This document shows positions 40,844 to 51,697 of a stretch of DNA of 64,000 nucleotides, piece by piece (within the stretch, counting starts at the first letter, position 1; each line of letters starts with the position of its first letter). Below the pieces are notes generated by a model that ran no database searches, was not told where the DNA came from, and was given only the letters and a program-made list of their open reading frames with translations. This DNA is from an uncultured Anaeroplasma sp. (GTDB lineage Bacteria; Bacillota_I; Bacilli_A; Acholeplasmatales; Anaeroplasmataceae). The DNA is taken from positions 1 to 64,000 of the forward strand of contig CANQDJ010000004.1 of the NCBI GenBank assembly GCA_947592005.1, in the 5' to 3' direction. The position numbers and the translations under genes are program-made.

Positions 40844-41568
40844 TAAAAAATCACCTCATTTGCCGGAAAAACAGGACCTTCTTTACAAACCCTTTTATAC
40901 CCTTTCGTCGTTTGTATAGAACACCCCATACACGCACCGAATCCACAACCCATTCTCGCTTCCAAAGATACACAACCATTAGAATTGGTTTTCGCTAAGG
41001 CTTCTAACATTTTCATAGGTCCGCAAGCATAATAATAATCAAATTCGGGATTTATTTTTTGCAGTAATTGAACAATATTGCCCTTAAAGCCAATACTCCC
41101 ATCTTCCGTACAAAGCATAATATGACACAATTCACTTAAAGTATCAATCAACACCAAATCTTCTTTAGTTCTCGCTCCGTACAATAATGTCGGTTGAATT
41201 CCCAACTCATTATACGCCTTTGCCAAAGAAATCATAGGAGCGATTCCTATTCCACCAGCAATCAAAAGCGGTTTTCCCCGTTTGATTTGAAATCCATTTC
41301 CCAAGCCAATCAACGCTTTTACTTTAGTACCGATAGAAAGTGTCGTCATATATTTTGTTCCTTGTCCAACCACTTTATATAATATATCGACATAGTCATA
41401 AGAAAAATCACATACGGAAAACGGTCTTCGCAAATAAAAATTCGGCAAATCTATATTAATAAATTCTCCGGAATTATGTATTTCCGTACAATCTCCTCTC
41501 AACCGCATAAGAAAAACATCTTTTCCGACTTTTACATTCGCAACAATCTTCAATTCAACTTCTTTCAT
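40843..41568 (-). CDS. pyrK: Dihydroorotate dehydrogenase electron-transfer subunit
   Basis: FAD and [2Fe-2S] subunit passing electrons from PyrD to NAD, 241 residues from ATG 41568 (six bases after AAGGAG; ATG 41571 is also possible). FYLRRPFSVCDF binds FAD, LLIAGGIGIAPMISLAKA binds NAD, and CGFGACMGCSIQ with a later VCKEGPVF supplies the four iron-sulfur cysteines. It follows carB without a gap. Confidence 0.95.
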   Translation of the reverse strand: MKEVELKIVANVKVGKDVFLMRLRGDCTEIHNSGEFINIDLPNFYLRRPFSVCDFSYDYVDILYKVVGQGTKYMTTLSIGTKVKALIGLGNGFQIKRGKPLLIAGGIGIAPMISLAKAYNELGIQPTLLYGARTKEDLVLIDTLSELCHIMLCTEDGSIGFKGNIVQLLQKINPEFDYYYACGPMKMLEALAKTNSNGCVSLEARMGCGFGACMGCSIQTTKGYKRVCKEGPVFPANEVIF

Positions 41569-41571
41569 CAT

Positions 41572-44500
41572 TTACTCCTTATCGATCACTGAAATACCCA
41601 TCGTAATTTCTTCTAAAACATCTAACAATACTCGCACTGTATCCAAACAAGTAAACACCGCTACATTATTATCAATAGCCGCTCTACGAATAATTCTTCC
41701 GTCATTATTCGAATTGATTGCTTCACTCGTCGTATTTAACACATACGTTACATATCCCTTTTTAATAGAATCGAGAATTTCTTCACTGCCTTGTGATAAT
41801 TTCTTTTTAATTCTCGTCTTAATTCCATGTTTTTTCAAAAACTTTGCTGTACCGGAAGTCGCTTCAATATTAAAACCCAAATTATAAAATCTTTGAATCA
41901 AAGGAAGTGCCGCTTCCTTATCCGCATCGCTTATCGTAGCCAATATCGTTCCATAATTGGCCACTCTTGTTCCCGAAGCCTTTAAAGATTTATATAATGC
42001 CCGATTTAAAGAATAATCATATCCTATGGCTTCACCCGTAGATTTCATTTCCGGCGATAAAACCACATCTAATCCTGCAATCTTGGTAAAAGAAAATGTC
42101 GGAGATTTTACATACCACCTTTTCCTTTTTTCGGCTATGCCGACATACCCCAAATCTTTTAATTTAGCACCCAGCATTACTTTTGTCGCAATATTCGCAA
42201 TCGCAATCCCTGTAGATTTTGCCAAAAAAGGAACGGTTCTACTCGAACGTGGATTTACTTCTATAATGGACACCATATCGTTTTTATCCACAATAAATTG
42301 AATATTATATAAACCAATCATTTGAAGTTTAATACCAATTTTTCTCGTATAATCTATAATTGTTTCTTTAACTTTATCTTTCAACGAATACGGAGGATAA
42401 ACACTCATACTATCTCCGCTATGAACTCCCGTTCGTTCAATATGCTCCATAATACCCGGAATAAAAACATCTGTCCCATCACAAATAGCGTCTACTTCAC
42501 ATTCTTGACCAGAAACATATTTATCAATCAAAATAGGGTGTTCGGAATCAAAAGCGACGGCTTCTTCTACTTTTTGTTTCAAAAGAATTTCATCATATAC
42601 AATATGCATCATTCTTCCGCCTAAAACAAACGAAGGTCGAATAAGAACGGGATATCCGATTTCTTTTGCTACATCTAATGCTTGTTGTACTGTATATACC
42701 CCATATCCTTTTGGCATAGGAATACCGATTTCTTTCATGGCATGTTCAAATAAATCCCGATCTTCGGCTAAAGCGATACTTTCGGCAGACGAACCGAAAA
42801 TAGGAACACCGGCATCTGCCAACTTATCTGCCAAATTGATTGCCGTTTGACCGCCTAAAGCGACAATTACACCTTCCGGTTTTTCAAAATCGATGATATT
42901 CATAACATCTTCAAAAGTCAATGGTTCAAAATATAATTTATCGGAAATCGTATAATCGGTAGAAACCGTTTCAGGGTTATTATTAATAATAATCGCTTCA
43001 TACCCCGCTTCTTGAATTCCCCATATCGCATGAACGGTTGTATAATCAAATTCCACTCCTTGTCCAATCCGAATCGGACCGGATCCCAAAACGACAATCT
43101 TCTTTTTATCGGAACGAATCGATTCGTTTTCATGTTCATATACCGAATAAAAATACGGAATATAAGAAGAAAATTCGGAGGCACAAGTATCAATCATTTT
43201 ATATACCGGATAGATATGATTTTCTTTTCGGAATTGATAAATTTCCTTATATGTCTTATGCCAAATTTTAGCCAAATAACTATCGGCAAATCCATATTTT
43301 TTCGCTAATTTTAAAATTTCCAAATCCATAGGTTTGGCAATAATTTCTTTTTCCAATTCAATAATATGATTATACTTTTCCAAGAAAAACCGATCGATTT
43401 GCGTGATAGAATACAATTCATCTACCGTTACACCTTTCCGTAACGCTTCTCCGATTGCGTAAATTCTTTCATCGGTATGCATAGAAATAAATTTCATTAA
43501 TTCCTCTACCGATAAAGACTTCAAAGAATCCAACTCAATATGATCTACCTTATTTTCCAAAGATCGAATCGCTTTCAACAAAGATTCTTCTATCGTTCTG
43601 CCGATACTCATAACTTCTCCCGTCGCTTTCATTTGCGTAGTTAAACTTCGATTGGCAGTAGCGAACTTATCAAAAGGAAATCTTGGAATTTTTGTTACTA
43701 CATAATCCAAAGTTGGTTCAAAAGAGGCCAATGTATTGGCAATATGAATCTCGTCCAATCGTAATCCACAAGCGATTTTAGCCGATACTCGGGCAATAGG
43801 ATATCCCGAAGCCTTACTGGCTAAAGCGGAAGAGCGAGATACACGAGGATTTACTTCAATCACATAATATTGAAAAGAGTACGGATCCAAAGAGAATTGG
43901 ACATTACAACCACCTTCTATTTTTAAAGCCCGTATGATCTTCAATGCAGAATTTCTAAGCATTTGGTATTCTTTATTCGTCAAGGTTTGACTTGGTGCCA
44001 CAACAATCGAATCTCCTGTATGAATCCCGACCGGATCGACATTTTCCATATTACAAACGACAATAGCGGTATCATTATGATCTCTTAAAACTTCATATTC
44101 TATTTCTTTAAATCCCTTAATCGATTTTTCTACCAAAACTTGCGAAACAGGAGAAAGTTTTAATGCATTTTTCGCCAAAGGAATCAATTCTTCTTCATTA
44201 TCAGCAAATCCGCCTCCCGTACCTCCCAGAGTAAAGGCAGGTCGTAAAATGATTGGATACCCTATTCGATTCGCAGCGGAAACCACTTCATTCAAATTGG
44301 TCGCCGTTATAGATTCCAATATCGGTTCTCCTATTTTTATACATAATTCTTTAAACAATTCCCGATCTTCCGCTTGCTCAATAGCATAAGAAGAAGTTCC
44401 CAATAATTCTACTTGACATTCGTCCAATATCCCTTTCTTGGATAACTGCATTCCCAAATTCAAGCCCGTTTGTCCACCGATAGAACAAATCAATCCGTCC

Positions 44501-44748
44501 GGACGTTCAAATCGTATAATTTTGGCGATATGTTCCAAATCCAAAGGTTCCATATATACTTTATCGGCAATTTTCGTATCGGTCATAATTGTCGCCGGAT
44601 TGGAATTCACCAAAATGACCTCATACCCTTCTTCTTTTAACGCCAAACACGCTTGAGTACCGGCATAATCAAATTCCGCTCCCTGTCCGATAACAATAGG
44701 TCCAGAACCAATCACCATTATTTTTTTAATATCTGTTCTTTTTGGCAT
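41572..44748 (-). CDS. carB: Carbamoyl-phosphate synthase large chain
   Basis: Makes carbamoyl phosphate from bicarbonate, ATP and CarA-supplied ammonia, 1058 residues, the full size. Two homologous ATP-grasp halves: the first begins [21 protein letters not shown] (near 11), the second [18 protein letters not shown] (near 555). Each has EVNPRSSR or [10 protein letters not shown]-terminal MGS-type regulatory domain (about 930-1058) is present. GGAGGAAACGGCG precedes ATG, inside the 3' end of carA (23-bp overlap). Confidence 0.97.
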   Translation of the reverse strand: MPKRTDIKKIMVIGSGPIVIGQGAEFDYAGTQACLALKEEGYEVILVNSNPATIMTDTKIADKVYMEPLDLEHIAKIIRFERPDGLICSIGGQTGLNLGMQLSKKGILDECQVELLGTSSYAIEQAEDRELFKELCIKIGEPILESITATNLNEVVSAANRIGYPIILRPAFTLGGTGGGFADNEEELIPLAKNALKLSPVSQVLVEKSIKGFKEIEYEVLRDHNDTAIVVCNMENVDPVGIHTGDSIVVAPSQTLTNKEYQMLRNSALKIIRALKIEGGCNVQFSLDPYSFQYYVIEVNPRVSRSSALASKASGYPIARVSAKIACGLRLDEIHIANTLASFEPTLDYVVTKIPRFPFDKFATANRSLTTQMKATGEVMSIGRTIEESLLKAIRSLENKVDHIELDSLKSLSVEELMKFISMHTDERIYAIGEALRKGVTVDELYSITQIDRFFLEKYNHIIELEKEIIAKPMDLEILKLAKKYGFADSYLAKIWHKTYKEIYQFRKENHIYPVYKMIDTCASEFSSYIPYFYSVYEHENESIRSDKKKIVVLGSGPIRIGQGVEFDYTTVHAIWGIQEAGYEAIIINNNPETVSTDYTISDKLYFEPLTFEDVMNIIDFEKPEGVIVALGGQTAINLADKLADAGVPIFGSSAESIALAEDRDLFEHAMKEIGIPMPKGYGVYTVQQALDVAKEIGYPVLIRPSFVLGGRMMHIVYDEILLKQKVEEAVAFDSEHPILIDKYVSGQECEVDAICDGTDVFIPGIMEHIERTGVHSGDSMSVYPPYSLKDKVKETIIDYTRKIGIKLQMIGLYNIQFIVDKNDMVSIIEVNPRSSRTVPFLAKSTGIAIANIATKVMLGAKLKDLGYVGIAEKRKRWYVKSPTFSFTKIAGLDVVLSPEMKSTGEAIGYDYSLNRALYKSLKASGTRVANYGTILATISDADKEAALPLIQRFYNLGFNIEATSGTAKFLKKHGIKTRIKKKLSQGSEEILDSIKKGYVTYVLNTTSEAINSNNDGRIIRRAAIDNNVAVFTCLDTVRVLLDVLEEITMGISVIDKE

Positions 44749-45832
44749 CGCCGTTTCCTCCGAATTTCTTCATCAATTCCAAAAACCGATTGAAAATATA
44801 TTCACTATCTTCTGGTCCCGCTGCGGATTCCGGATGATATTGAACCGCTATAACGGAATTCTTCTTATCTTCCATACCTTCTGCCTCATTGTCCAACAAA
44901 TTGATATGTGTCAATCGTAAATCGGTATTTTTCAACGAATCGATTTCGATTGCGAAAGAATGGTTTTGACTTGTAATTTCCACCTTATCCGTATCTATAT
45001 TTTTAACAGGGTGATTCCCACCACGATGACCAAATTTCATTTTATACGTTTTCGCTCCATATGCCAACCCTATCATTTGATGTCCCAAACAGATTCCCAA
45101 AATCGGAACAATTCCTTTCATTTGGCGTATCAAATCAATTACTTCAACCACATCTTCCGGATTTCCCGGTCCATTCGATAAAAATAATCCGTCCGGTTTA
45201 TAGCGTAAAATAACTTCTTTCGGAGTATTATACGGAACAATTACCACATTGCAGCCAATTTGATTCAATTTCCGAATGATATTCAATTTAACACCACAAT
45301 CGACAGCCACAACCGTAAATAACGGATTGGGAGTACGAGAATACCATATTTTTTTAGAAGAAACCATAGCGACTTGATTTTTTGGATATTCATAATCCGC
45401 TAATTCTTTCATACATTCTTCCAACGGTTTCTCCACATCGCAAATCATTGCCTTCATCGAACCATGATCTCGAATAATACGAACAATTTCTCTCGTATCC
45501 ACCTCAGAAATACCTACAACATTATTTTCTTCCATTACTTCCCCCAGCGTTCGAGTAAAACGGAAATTCGAAGGAATATCATTATATTCTCGAACGATAA
45601 ATCCGGACATATAAATATTCTTCGATTCATAATCTTCATCAGTCAATCCGTAATTCCCGATAAGCGGATAAGTCATACATACCATTTGAGAACAATAAGA
45701 TGGATCGGATAAAATCTCTTGATATCCCACCACCGAAGTATTAAACACCAATTCGGCAATCTTTTCCTTCTTACTTCCGAAGCCCTCTCCGATAAAAATA
45801 TGTCCGTCTTCCAATACAAGTTTTCTCTGCAT
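44726..45832 (-). CDS. carA: Carbamoyl-phosphate synthase small chain
   Basis: Glutaminase subunit, 368 residues from ATG 45832 (AGGTGAAAGG upstream, in the pyrC end). The N-terminal domain has [16 protein letters not shown]; the class I amidotransferase triad is the Cys in [16 protein letters not shown] (near 245), and His and Glu in [13 protein letters not shown] (near 335). Position in the pyr operon indicates the pyrimidine-dedicated copy. Confidence 0.96.
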   Translation of the reverse strand: MQRKLVLEDGHIFIGEGFGSKKEKIAELVFNTSVVGYQEILSDPSYCSQMVCMTYPLIGNYGLTDEDYESKNIYMSGFIVREYNDIPSNFRFTRTLGEVMEENNVVGISEVDTREIVRIIRDHGSMKAMICDVEKPLEECMKELADYEYPKNQVAMVSSKKIWYSRTPNPLFTVVAVDCGVKLNIIRKLNQIGCNVVIVPYNTPKEVILRYKPDGLFLSNGPGNPEDVVEVIDLIRQMKGIVPILGICLGHQMIGLAYGAKTYKMKFGHRGGNHPVKNIDTDKVEITSQNHSFAIEIDSLKNTDLRLTHINLLDNEAEGMEDKKNSVIAVQYHPESAAGPEDSEYIFNRFLELMKKFGGNGDAKKNRY

Positions 45833-45841
45833 ACCTTTCAC

Positions 45842-47044
45842 CTATTTCCTATAAATGATTTTACCATCTACCAATGTACAACAATTAAATCCATAATACG
45901 TATTTCCGATAAAAGGGCTGTTTTTCCCCTTGGATACAATTTCAGATTCCTCATATGTATGAGGCGTTTCTATATCCAAAACCGCTATATCCGCAGGATA
46001 CCCCACTTCCAATCGCCGTTTGGGAAGATGGAAAATTCGAATCGGTTCATAAACCATCAAATCCAAAAACCGCTCCAACGATATTTTTCCGGTCTTTACA
46101 AACTGCGTATATATAATCGGCAACATCGTTTCCAATCCAATAATTCCGTTTAAACATTTAGAATACTCTACTGCCTTTTCTTCTTTGGAGTGTGGAGCAT
46201 GATCAGAAGCGACCATTGACACTGTCCCGTCAATTAAAGCCTCAACCGTAGCCAACCGATCTATTTCACTTCGTAACGGCGGATTCATTTTCCAATTTCC
46301 ATCTTGAATCATCGTTTCATTCAACACCAAATGATGTGGGGAAACCTCACAAGTGATATTCTTATATCCTTCTTTTCTTGCCTGTCTGACATATTCCAAC
46401 GATTCCTTCGTCGACAAATGACAAAAATGATATCTACAACCGATTTTTTTAGCAAGTTCTATCTCTCTTTTAACCGCTACATATTCTCCTTGCGGAGCGA
46501 ATTTATATATAGAATCTTCCGCATGAGAAGCTATAATCAAATCATATTTTTTCGCCAAAATCATTGCCTTTTCCAATAATTCTATATTATTCACACCTTT
46601 ACCATCATCGGAAATAGCCAAAACTTCCTTATAAAATGCTTCTATATCGGATAAACTTTCATCTTCTTCATTCTTACTGACAGAACCATATGGATACACA
46701 TGAACCACTGCCGTATCGTTAATAATTCTTTGTTGAATCTTCACATTTTCAAGACAATCGGGACAAGGTTTTAAATTCGGCATCGTCATTACCGTCGTAA
46801 TACCGCCTTTCGCCGCCGACAATGTTCCCGTATGAATTGTTTCTTTGTATTCATATCCCGGTTCTCTAAAATGGACATGGACATCGATTCCTCCCGGCAT
46901 TACAAGACAATGCTTGGCATCGATTGTTTCACAATCTATATCTATATTATCTTCTATCTTTTCGATAATACCATGATCGACTAAAATATCTTTTCTTATT
47001 AACTTGTTGTTTTCAATGATTTTTCCGTTTTTTATTACTATCAT
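45842..47044 (-). CDS. pyrC: Dihydroorotase
   Basis: Zinc amidohydrolase closing carbamoyl-aspartate to dihydroorotate, 400 residues from ATG 47044. The zinc ligands are in GGIDVHVHFREPG (near 58) and later His in CEVSPHHL and the Asp in VASDHAPHS. Class I, Bacillus type. Its start forms an ATGA overlap with the pyrB stop, a strict translational coupling; a longer in-frame extension to 47131 lies inside pyrB and is not needed. Confidence 0.95.
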   Translation of the reverse strand: MIVIKNGKIIENNKLIRKDILVDHGIIEKIEDNIDIDCETIDAKHCLVMPGGIDVHVHFREPGYEYKETIHTGTLSAAKGGITTVMTMPNLKPCPDCLENVKIQQRIINDTAVVHVYPYGSVSKNEEDESLSDIEAFYKEVLAISDDGKGVNNIELLEKAMILAKKYDLIIASHAEDSIYKFAPQGEYVAVKREIELAKKIGCRYHFCHLSTKESLEYVRQARKEGYKNITCEVSPHHLVLNETMIQDGNWKMNPPLRSEIDRLATVEALIDGTVSMVASDHAPHSKEEKAVEYSKCLNGIIGLETMLPIIYTQFVKTGKISLERFLDLMVYEPIRIFHLPKRRLEVGYPADIAVLDIETPHTYEESEIVSKGKNSPFIGNTYYGFNCCTLVDGKIIYRK

Positions 47045-47913
47045 AAATTCCCGTCCAACACATCTGAAATAACTGCCATACGAACATAAACCCCATTTGT
47101 CATTTGTTTGTAAATACGACTTTTTTCGCATTCAGCGACCTCATCGGCAATCTCTACCCCTCGATTGATTGGGGCAGGATGCATAATAATCGCTTTTTCT
47201 TTCATCATTTTCATTCGTTCATACGTCATTCCGTATTTCTTATGATATTCTTCCACACTGATTTTCATTTTTTCCTGATGCCGTTCAAACTGAACTCTCA
47301 ATAACATAATAATATCCATCGTTCGACAAGCCTCATCTAATGGTATCCATTCCGCACAATGATCATTAAACTCTTCCGGTCCGGAAATATATACTTCCAT
47401 TCCCAATCTCTGCATAATCTCTATATTTCCGTGAGCGACTCTGGAATGAGAAATATCTCCGACTATGCAACATTTCAATCCCTCAAAATGACCATATTCT
47501 TCATATATAGTCATCAAATCCAATAAAGACTGTGTCGGGTGATCCGCTTTTCCGTCCCCACCGTTGAAAATCGGAATTTGAATATTCTTTAAATCTTCAT
47601 AATACTTCTCTTTCGTATGACGAATTACCACTCCGTCCACTCCTAATGCTTCAAACGTACGAACCGTATCATACAACGATTCTCCTTTCGCAATCGAGGA
47701 CGAAGAGGAATTAAAATCGATTACTTTTATTCCCAAATTCATAAGAGCACATTGAAAAGAATAATGCGTTCTCGTTGAATTTTCAAAGAAAAGGGTTGCG
47801 ATTTTCTTATCCGGATAAGAAATACGAAACCCTTTTTTTAACTTTAAAGCATATTGAATTAACTCTTTGATTTTATCGGTTGATAAATCTTTTAACGTCA
47901 ACAAACCTCTCAT
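47041..47913 (-). CDS. pyrB: Aspartate carbamoyltransferase catalytic chain
   Basis: Joins carbamoyl phosphate and aspartate, 290 residues. The carbamoyl-phosphate loop FFENSTRTHYSFQ (near 45), GGDGKADHPTQSLLDLMT (near 118) and HPAPINRGVEI (near 245) are diagnostic. No pyrI is present, as in Bacillus. It is the first gene of the operon; GAGGTGATAGT precedes ATG. Regulated by the PyrR attenuator upstream. Confidence 0.96.
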   Translation of the reverse strand: MRGLLTLKDLSTDKIKELIQYALKLKKGFRISYPDKKIATLFFENSTRTHYSFQCALMNLGIKVIDFNSSSSSIAKGESLYDTVRTFEALGVDGVVIRHTKEKYYEDLKNIQIPIFNGGDGKADHPTQSLLDLMTIYEEYGHFEGLKCCIVGDISHSRVAHGNIEIMQRLGMEVYISGPEEFNDHCAEWIPLDEACRTMDIIMLLRVQFERHQEKMKISVEEYHKKYGMTYERMKMMKEKAIIMHPAPINRGVEIADEVAECEKSRIYKQMTNGVYVRMAVISDVLDGNL

Positions 47914-47925
47914 ACTATCACCTCA

Positions 47926-47966
47926 ATAAAAAATAGTTTTCCAATCCAAAAAGGTCAGAAAACTAT
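47926..47966 (-). terminator. pyr operon attenuator terminator
   Basis: ATAGTTTTC/GAAAACTAT, 9-bp stem with a 16-base loop, followed by TTTTTTAT on the minus strand, just upstream of the pyrB ribosome-binding site. Forms when PyrR-UMP holds the upstream RNA loop. Confidence 0.85.
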
Positions 47967-48000
47967 CATTCATTCATTATAATCCACCATTTGTTTTCTT

Positions 48001-48027
48001 GTTAGCCTCTCCGGACTATCTTAAAGT
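48001..48027 (-). promoter_or_regulatory. PyrR-binding RNA loop
   Basis: Minus-strand ACTTTAAGATAGTCC then GGAGAGGCTAAC matches the PyrR recognition consensus UUUAA..AGUCCnGAGAGGCUnnnAAG of Bacillus pyr leaders, including the GGAGA-type apical loop. PyrR bound with UMP stabilises this hairpin and lets the downstream terminator form. pyrR itself is not in the window. Confidence 0.85.
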
Positions 48028-48040
48028 ACTACTGTCAACA

Positions 48041-48069
48041 ATCATATCATAAAATCATAAGATAATCAA
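48041..48069 (-). promoter_or_regulatory. pyr operon promoter
   Basis: TTGATT (48069-48064), 17 bp, TATGAT (48046-48041) with extended -10 TGATATGAT. The leader to pyrB ATG is about 120 nt. Confidence 0.7.
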
Positions 48070-48072
48070 TAT

Positions 48073-48094
48073 AAAATAAAAATCTTTTTATTTT
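48073..48094 (-). terminator. AU-only hairpin after the deacetylase gene
   Basis: Perfect 10-bp palindrome AAAATAAAAA/TTTTTATTTT overlapping the stop codon. With no GC it would be weak; a true terminator function is uncertain. Confidence 0.3.
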
Positions 48095-49170
48095 TGTTTG
48101 GCGATATTCTTATAAGCCTCTACTCCAACATTCAAAATATCCATAGGAAAATCAAACGTAGCCGTATGAAGTAACGATTTATCCCCACACCCCAACAATA
48201 AAAATAAAGATTTATATTCCCTCGTATAACACCCGAAATCTTCGGATTGAATATATGGTTTATCCAAAATAAAATATCGCAATTTTTCTTTATATTTATC
48301 GAATAACTCCGAATCATTTATAACCCCGGGATATACCGCATTCTTCTTATATTCTATTTTGATAGGATATGTTTTTTCATAATATCGCTTTAATCTTTCC
48401 ATTTCTCCTAACATTTTTTCAAAAACACGATCATCGAATGTTCTCATTGTTCCTTCTATAACCGCTTCGGCGGCTACGACATTTCGAACCGTTCCTGCTT
48501 GAAATTTACCAAAATGAATTAAATGTGGTTCTTTTATCTTATCGGCAAAAGAATAATACCTTTTAATGAAATCCGTTCCAACCCATAAGGCATCTATACC
48601 GTTTTTTCGATTGGCGGCATGAACGGATTGCCCATATATATGAATATCCACTTCGGCGGAAGTTGCCGTCATTTGTCCTTTCATACCAAACAATTTTCCT
48701 TCTTCTAAACCCGGCCATATATGCATTCCATATATCTCTTTAACATGCAATGTATCCAATATTCCGGATTGAAGAATATCATTCGCTCCTGCGTTATCTT
48801 CTTCAGATGGTTGAAATAAACAAACGACATTCACTTCCAATTCTTCCCGATGGGTATTAGCCCATTCTGCAAAAGATAACACCATAGCCATATGGCCATC
48901 ATGTCCGCAAGCGTGCATTATTCCCATATGTTGAGAACGGAACTCCATATGGTTTTGTTCCTCGATTGGCAAACCGTCCATATCACAGCGAAAACATATC
49001 GTTTTGTGTTTATGACAATCAAAATATAAAACAACGGCCGTAGGTGTCGGTTCAAAAATTTGACAATGCCAATTTTCCGTATAGTTCAAAATCCATTGTT
49101 TGGTTTGAAATTCCTTTCTGCCAAGTTCGGGAATCCGATGAAGTGCTTGACGAATTTCTTCCGTTTTCAT
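48088..49170 (-). CDS. M20D amidohydrolase, probable N-acetyl-LL-diaminopimelate deacetylase
   Basis: 360 residues. Two-metal M20 site: RCDMDGLPIEEQ (near 61), HACGHDGHMAM (near 92), QPSEEDNAGANDIL, and His in MHIWPGLEEGK; a conserved Cys precedes the HDGH block. M20D also includes hippurate hydrolases, but location as the third gene of asd-lysC-this unit and the presence of DapH (acetyl branch) make N-acetyl-DAP deacetylation most likely; the Bacillus gene has been called ykuR or dapL. It starts 3 bp after lysC, with GGTGGC overlapping the lysC end. Confidence 0.85.
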   Translation of the reverse strand: MKTEEIRQALHRIPELGRKEFQTKQWILNYTENWHCQIFEPTPTAVVLYFDCHKHKTICFRCDMDGLPIEEQNHMEFRSQHMGIMHACGHDGHMAMVLSFAEWANTHREELEVNVVCLFQPSEEDNAGANDILQSGILDTLHVKEIYGMHIWPGLEEGKLFGMKGQMTATSAEVDIHIYGQSVHAANRKNGIDALWVGTDFIKRYYSFADKIKEPHLIHFGKFQAGTVRNVVAAEAVIEGTMRTFDDRVFEKMLGEMERLKRYYEKTYPIKIEYKKNAVYPGVINDSELFDKYKEKLRYFILDKPYIQSEDFGCYTREYKSLFLLLGCGDKSLLHTATFDFPMDILNVGVEAYKNIAKQK

Positions 49171-49173
49171 AAA

Positions 49174-50478
49174 TTAAGCCACCAAATTTTGATATAAAGA
49201 CCGAACCGTTTGTTCATAATCTTTTGAAGCGACACCGATAATAATATTCAATTCTTCCGGTCCTTGAGCCAACAATTTAACATTGATCTTCTGTTGTCCC
49301 AACGTTTGGAATATAGTCCCGCATATACCACTTCTCTTTGCCATATTACGACCTACAATAGCGACCAAAGCGATATCGGATTCAATGCTTACCTCTGCGT
49401 CCAATTCTTTCTTTAAATCGGTAACCAATTCATATTGACACTTTTCGACAGAAGCCGCATTTACAACGACACTGAAAGAATCGATTCCGGAAGGAATATG
49501 TTCGATAGAAACATTATATTTTTCGAAAATAGATAATGCTCGTCTTAAAAATCCTACTTCATTGGACATATGATCTTTGGAAATATTGAACGATAAAAAA
49601 TCTTTTTTACCCGCAATACCGGTAACAATCGTATCTTCGTCCGCACAATCATTTTTAATCAAAGTTCCCGGGTGTTGCGGATCATTGGTATTTTTCAAAT
49701 TAATCGGAATATTCAACTGCTGAACAGGAAATACGGTTTCTTCATGTAGTACGGAAGCCCCCATATAAGATAATTCTCTTAATTCCGCATAAGTAATTTC
49801 TTTAATCGCTTTCGGACTCGGAATAATGCGGGGATCTGCCGCCAATATACCGGAAACATCTGTCCAATTCTCATATAAAGAAACATTTAGACATTTCGAT
49901 AATATTGACCCCGTAACATCAGAACCACCTCGAGATAATAACCGTAAAGATCCATTCGGATAAGCACCGTAAAAACCAGGAACAACAATCGTTCCATATT
50001 CGGAAAAGGCTTGTTTTACTTTCTTCTCCGTCAATTCTTCGTCCATTTTTCCGTCATAATTAAAACATAATAAATCTTTGGCATCTACAAATGTAAACCC
50101 CAAATAACTGCTCATCAATTTCGCTGTCAAATATTCTCCTCTGGAAACCAAATAATCCAAAGAAATATTCTTATTCAATTCTTTATATAAAGTATTCATA
50201 TCTTCTTTTATATCATAAGAGATATGTAATTCATTTTGAACATCAACAAAACGAGTATAAATCATATTCCATATATCTTCATACGGAACGGAATATTTCA
50301 AATGAGCATGTAAAATATACAATAAATCTGTAATTTTGGTATCGGAAGAATCCCTCTTTCCCAAAGCAGATACAACGACGATTTTTCTTTTCGGATCGGA
50401 CATTACAATATTCTTAACTTTCGCAAATTGTGTAGCACAAGATAATGAACTGCCTCCAAATTTTGTAACAACCAACAT
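49174..50478 (-). CDS. lysC: Aspartokinase
   Basis: Phosphorylates aspartate, entry to lysine, threonine and methionine synthesis, 434 residues. TKFGGSSLSCATQF opens the kinase domain (about 1-280), with SRGGSDVTGSIL near 183 and the C-terminal tandem ACT domains (about 300-434: LSFNISKDHMSNEVGFL and VAIVGRNMAKRSGICG). The ACT pair implies feedback control by an amino acid; which one is not visible. There is no internal alternative start for a beta subunit. asd is 10 bp upstream. Confidence 0.95.
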   Translation of the reverse strand: MLVVTKFGGSSLSCATQFAKVKNIVMSDPKRKIVVVSALGKRDSSDTKITDLLYILHAHLKYSVPYEDIWNMIYTRFVDVQNELHISYDIKEDMNTLYKELNKNISLDYLVSRGEYLTAKLMSSYLGFTFVDAKDLLCFNYDGKMDEELTEKKVKQAFSEYGTIVVPGFYGAYPNGSLRLLSRGGSDVTGSILSKCLNVSLYENWTDVSGILAADPRIIPSPKAIKEITYAELRELSYMGASVLHEETVFPVQQLNIPINLKNTNDPQHPGTLIKNDCADEDTIVTGIAGKKDFLSFNISKDHMSNEVGFLRRALSIFEKYNVSIEHIPSGIDSFSVVVNAASVEKCQYELVTDLKKELDAEVSIESDIALVAIVGRNMAKRSGICGTIFQTLGQQKINVKLLAQGPEELNIIIGVASKDYEQTVRSLYQNLVA

Positions 50479-50487
50479 AAAAACCTC

Positions 50488-51498
50488 CTATATATTCAAA
50501 CCGATTAGTATCATAGCAATCTGTACCGCATTGGTAGCGGCTCCTTTTCTTACTTGATCGCCACAACACCATAAATCGATTCCGTTTTCAAAAATTAAAT
50601 CTTTTCTTATTCTTCCGACATATACCAAATCCTGATCGGAAGTAACAATAGGCATAGGATAAACTTTATTTGAAACATCGTCGTATAACCGACAGCCCTT
50701 TTCTTTAGATATTGCCTGTTTTACCTGTTCTACCTCCAATGGTTTATCGCACAATATCGTTACTGAAATGGAATGAGAACGAGCAACAGGAACTCTAACA
50801 CAAGTACAAGTTACCTTTAAATCCGGCAAATGCATGATTTTCCTTCCCTCATTCTGCATTTTCATTTCTTCGGTTGTATATCCATTTCCCAAAAATGAGC
50901 CTATATGAGGAATAACATTTTCGGCAATTTGATACGGAAATACTTGAGGAGATATTTCGCCATTTTCCAGCAAAGATTTCATCTGTTTACGCAATTCGAT
51001 TGGACCTTCCGCTCCCGCACCGCTGGTGGCTTGATAGGTAGAAGCAATCAAAGCCTTTATATCGGCTAATTTTTGAATTGCGTGAATCGCAACTAAAGTA
51101 ATAATCGTCGAACAATTCGGATTAGCGATAATCCCATGATGTAAAAACGCATCTTCGGGATTGATTTCCGGCACTACCAAAGGAACATCTTCTTCCATAC
51201 GAAAAGCACTGGAATTATCGATAAATACCGCACCGGAATCTACAATATCTTTCGCAAATTTTTTCGCAACGGGATTCGCCGCTGCCCCTAAAACAAAATC
51301 CAATCCTCGAAACGCACCAAAATCCGCCAACTCCACTTTATATTCTTTTCCGCCATATATCATTTTCTTTCCAACACTTCGTTCACTGGCAAAAAGTTTT
51401 AATTCACGGATTGGAAATTTCCTTTCTTCCAAAACTTTCAGCATTTCTCTTCCGACCGCACCGGTCGCTCCGAGAATACCAACATTATATTTTTTCAT
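50488..51498 (-). CDS. asd: Aspartate-semialdehyde dehydrogenase
   Basis: NADPH-dependent reduction of aspartyl phosphate, 336 residues. GILGATGAVGREMLKVLEER binds NADP; the catalytic Cys is in IIANPNCSTIITL (near 128); the His and Arg of the active site are near 240-248 (CVRVPVARSHSIS). GAGGAGAT precedes ATG. It leads the asd-lysC-deacetylase unit from its own promoter. Confidence 0.96.
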   Translation of the reverse strand: MKKYNVGILGATGAVGREMLKVLEERKFPIRELKLFASERSVGKKMIYGGKEYKVELADFGAFRGLDFVLGAAANPVAKKFAKDIVDSGAVFIDNSSAFRMEEDVPLVVPEINPEDAFLHHGIIANPNCSTIITLVAIHAIQKLADIKALIASTYQATSGAGAEGPIELRKQMKSLLENGEISPQVFPYQIAENVIPHIGSFLGNGYTTEEMKMQNEGRKIMHLPDLKVTCTCVRVPVARSHSISVTILCDKPLEVEQVKQAISKEKGCRLYDDVSNKVYPMPIVTSDQDLVYVGRIRKDLIFENGIDLWCCGDQVRKGAATNAVQIAMILIGLNI

Positions 51499-51537
51499 TG
51501 CTTATATCTCCTCATAAACCACTTATAAATTAGGTTA

Positions 51538-51566
51538 ATTATAAAACCGAATGAAACAAAATTCAA
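51538..51566 (-). promoter_or_regulatory. Promoter of asd-lysC-deacetylase unit
   Basis: TTGAAT (51566-51561), 17 bp, TATAAT (51543-51538). The rest of the 200-bp gap (51567-51697) shows no gene, riboswitch or strong terminator. Confidence 0.75.
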
Positions 51567-51697
51567 CACAAAACAACATCTTAATTTTTACAAATATCAT
51601 TTTTGTATATCTCAGAAAAACATAAAAAGAATTATGTATATATTTTTCTTTTACATCTCTCTATTATTAATAAATGCAGGAAAGAAAAAGTTGCCTG

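Noticed and set aside
45719-46153. 144-codon open frame on the plus strand
   Set aside because: Antisense to the carA/pyrC junction, His/Phe-rich translation typical of a shadow.
51567-51697. Second riboswitch upstream of asd-lysC
   Set aside because: AT-rich, no L-box elements and no terminator pair.
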